This document shows positions 43,927-45,014 of a DNA stretch of 45,014 bases, piece by piece. The stretch is from Chlamydiales bacterium (GTDB lineage: Bacteria; Chlamydiota; Chlamydiia; Chlamydiales; JAAKFR01), in NCBI GenBank assembly GCA_020831465.1, contig JAFIGI010000057.1:1-45014 (forward strand). The letters run 5' to 3'. The translations under genes and the position numbers were made by a program. Position 1 is the first letter of the stretch; every line of letters starts with the position of its first letter. The notes beneath the pieces are model-generated. The model saw only the letters and a list, made by a program, of their open reading frames with translations. It had not been told where the DNA came from and ran no database searches.

Positions 43927-44847
43927 TTAAAAAAATTCGAAATCTTCCAAATGGATCCTTTTGCTTTCAACTCCCCTCTTTTTAAGCTGTTTAACAAATG
44001 GATGGGTTAACCTTCTAGGTCCGCACATAAAGATATCTTTATTCAATAAATCTTGATGGCTCTGGATTTCTTCAACAGATAAGTGTTCATTCTTTTCGGA
44101 ACAAAAAAGGTGCAAATGAAATTCTCTTACTTTGTCTTGGACGCTTCGGAACATATCCAGGAAGACGGCATCGATTTCCCGATGAAAACAATAGTAAAGC
44201 GTAATCTTTCCCTTCCACTGCTTGATTGTCTGGCACCACGCGATGAACGGTACAATGCCGATCCCTCCTGCAATCCAAATTTGTTCACTTGTTCCTTGAG
44301 TATAGTCGAACCTACCATAAGGGCCGTCCAAGCAAGCTCTCTCTCCATCGTGAATCGTATCATAGAACAAACGCGTGAAATCCCCTCGAACTTTTGCAAG
44401 GATAGAAATAACGTCATCTTCTTCTGAACAAACGGTAAAAGGGTGTTGCTCATGGGGTAATTTTCCCCGAAAAGAGAAAAAGGCATATTGCCCCGGAGTA
44501 AATGCTATAGAGCGATCCGCCGGCTTAAGCTCAACCATCATCACGTTATCATTGAGCTTCTTGGCGCTGATTACGCGATATTCAGGGTATCGAACGAAAA
44601 AGGGCTTCCAGATCTGCTTATAGAGGATTCCGAAAAGACCGAATCCCATGGGAATGAAAAGTAAAGCTAGAGAAGGAAAGGAAGAACTAAGCCTTTGCCG
44701 TGATAGTAAGAAGTGTAAAGATGCCAATAGGAATACAAGCGACATAAATTGGTGCGTCAGTTTCCATTTGTCGTATGGCAGCAGTTTCAAAATCGTAACG
44801 CCAATGATAAAGAGCATTAACCAGAAGGCCAATGCCCCTAAGTTCAT
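43927..44847 (-). CDS. ferric-reductase-like FAD/NAD(P) oxidoreductase with short membrane domain
   Basis: 306 residues. Three hydrophobic segments (about 5-22, 33-50, 58-76) are followed by an FAD-binding domain (FTPGQYAFFSF, then H135-P-F-T-V-C-S) and an NAD(P) domain (AGGIGIVPFIAW and MCGPRRL). This is the ferric reductase/NADPH-oxidase-like superfamily, passing electrons from NAD(P)H via FAD and haem across the membrane. Complete members have five to six helices with two His pairs; here only H32 and H45 are seen, so one haem pair is missing. The frame is open upstream to 44946 and reads plausible sequence (FPFHQRLS) but has no ATG, GTG or TTG there, so the gene is either natural in short form or 5'-truncated. 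Confidence 0.75.
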   Translation of the reverse strand: MNLGALAFWLMLFIIGVTILKLLPYDKWKLTHQFMSLVFLLASLHFLLSRQRLSSSFPSLALLFIPMGFGLFGILYKQIWKPFFVRYPEYRVISAKKLNDNVMMVELKPADRSIAFTPGQYAFFSFRGKLPHEQHPFTVCSEEDDVISILAKVRGDFTRLFYDTIHDGERACLDGPYGRFDYTQGTSEQIWIAGGIGIVPFIAWCQTIKQWKGKITLYYCFHREIDAVFLDMFRSVQDKVREFHLHLFCSEKNEHLSVEEIQSHQDLLNKDIFMCGPRRLTHPFVKQLKKRGVESKRIHLEDFEFF

Positions 44848-44932
44848 GGATAATCTCTGATGAAAGGGGAAAATGAGGTTGTGTCCAGAAAATTGTGCAA
44901 AAACTTTAGGCGTATGAAAATCTCCTATTGTT

Positions 44933-45014
44933 TTAAGCGGCGTTTTCTATCGCCTCAAGTTTGAGTTTTTTCTCTTCTTTGTAAAAATCCATATTCACAT
45001 AACGCTTATCTTCA
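44933..45014 (-). CDS. C-terminal end of an unidentified protein (partial, enters from the right)
   Basis: Twenty-six in-frame codons are visible, ending ...NMDFYKEEKKLKLEAIENAA and a TAA at 44933-44935. The composition (Lys/Glu-rich helix end) looks coding. An AGGAGA follows the stop, which could serve the next gene. Too short to identify. Confidence 0.4.
   Translation of the reverse strand, partial: EDKRYVNMDFYKEEKKLKLEAIENAA

Noticed and set aside
1..45014. tRNA, rRNA or CRISPR array
   Set aside because: I scanned by eye for tRNA T-loop patterns, rRNA conserved blocks and regularly spaced repeats and saw none; a covariance-model scan would settle it.

Overview
The window comes from a Gram-negative bacterium. 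It encodes two outer-membrane efflux lipoproteins, an RND pump, several lipoprotein or Sec signal peptides and a HlyD-type exporter. The biotin gene order B-F-D-A, peptide scavenging genes, a eukaryote-like zinc-finger protein, a Fic protein and mixed gene decay fit a host-associated lineage. An environmental (amoeba-associated) chlamydia is my best guess, but no marker gene here proves it. I see no rRNA, tRNA or CRISPR array.

Layout. 1-54: start of an IS1-like transposase gene leaving the window. 249-3949: an overlapping three-gene run (unknown protein, POT-family peptide transporter, leucyl aminopeptidase) for peptide uptake and degradation. 4.0-5.7 kb: accessory genes, namely a small monocistronic unknown gene with a clear promoter and terminator, a palindromic repeat, a protein with two GATA-type zinc fingers, and a coiled-coil protein. 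5.8-8.0 kb: an alpha/beta hydrolase and a decayed prolyl oligopeptidase. 8.1-9.5 kb: an HTH-Fic protein with a palindromic operator at its start. 9.55-15.7 kb: a compact ABC efflux operon of the YbhG-YbhF-YbhS-YbhR type plus its own outer-membrane factor. 15.7-17.1 kb (minus): AzlC/AzlD amino-acid exporter and a DUF2000 protein. 17.2-21.4 kb (minus): bioB-bioF-bioD-bioA followed by an overlapping ferritin-like diiron protein, with no bioC or bioH in the operon. 21.5-24.1 kb: wHTH-DUF6314 regulator, SlyD-like FKBP, RRM protein, secreted hydrolase. 24.1-26.1 kb: MsrA-MsrB fusion and threonine aldolase. 26.1-32.0 kb (minus): an NHLM/NHLP-type peptide export operon (HlyD, C39 peptidase-ABC, second ABC with an N-terminal sensor-like domain). 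32.2-35.3 kb (minus): a secreted glycerophosphodiesterase and a membrane class III nucleotide cyclase. 35.3-41.0 kb: a complete RND tripartite efflux operon. 40.9-43.7 kb: an internally deleted CoA-transferase remnant translationally coupled to PEP synthase. 43.9-45.0 kb (minus): a ferric-reductase-like oxidoreductase and the end of another gene.

The most unusual signals are these. A dispersed palindromic repeat family (4464-4532, 26074-26115, 32070-32093, 33080-33240) supplies the stop codons of several neighbouring genes, and two of its half copies bracket the peptide-export operon exactly. A second MITE-like element (43680-43842) carries an apparent 5-bp target duplication at the stop codon of ppsA. 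Two tandem GATA zinc fingers occur in a bacterial protein. A diiron-type ferritin-like protein is embedded at the end of a biotin operon that lacks the usual pimelate-forming genes.
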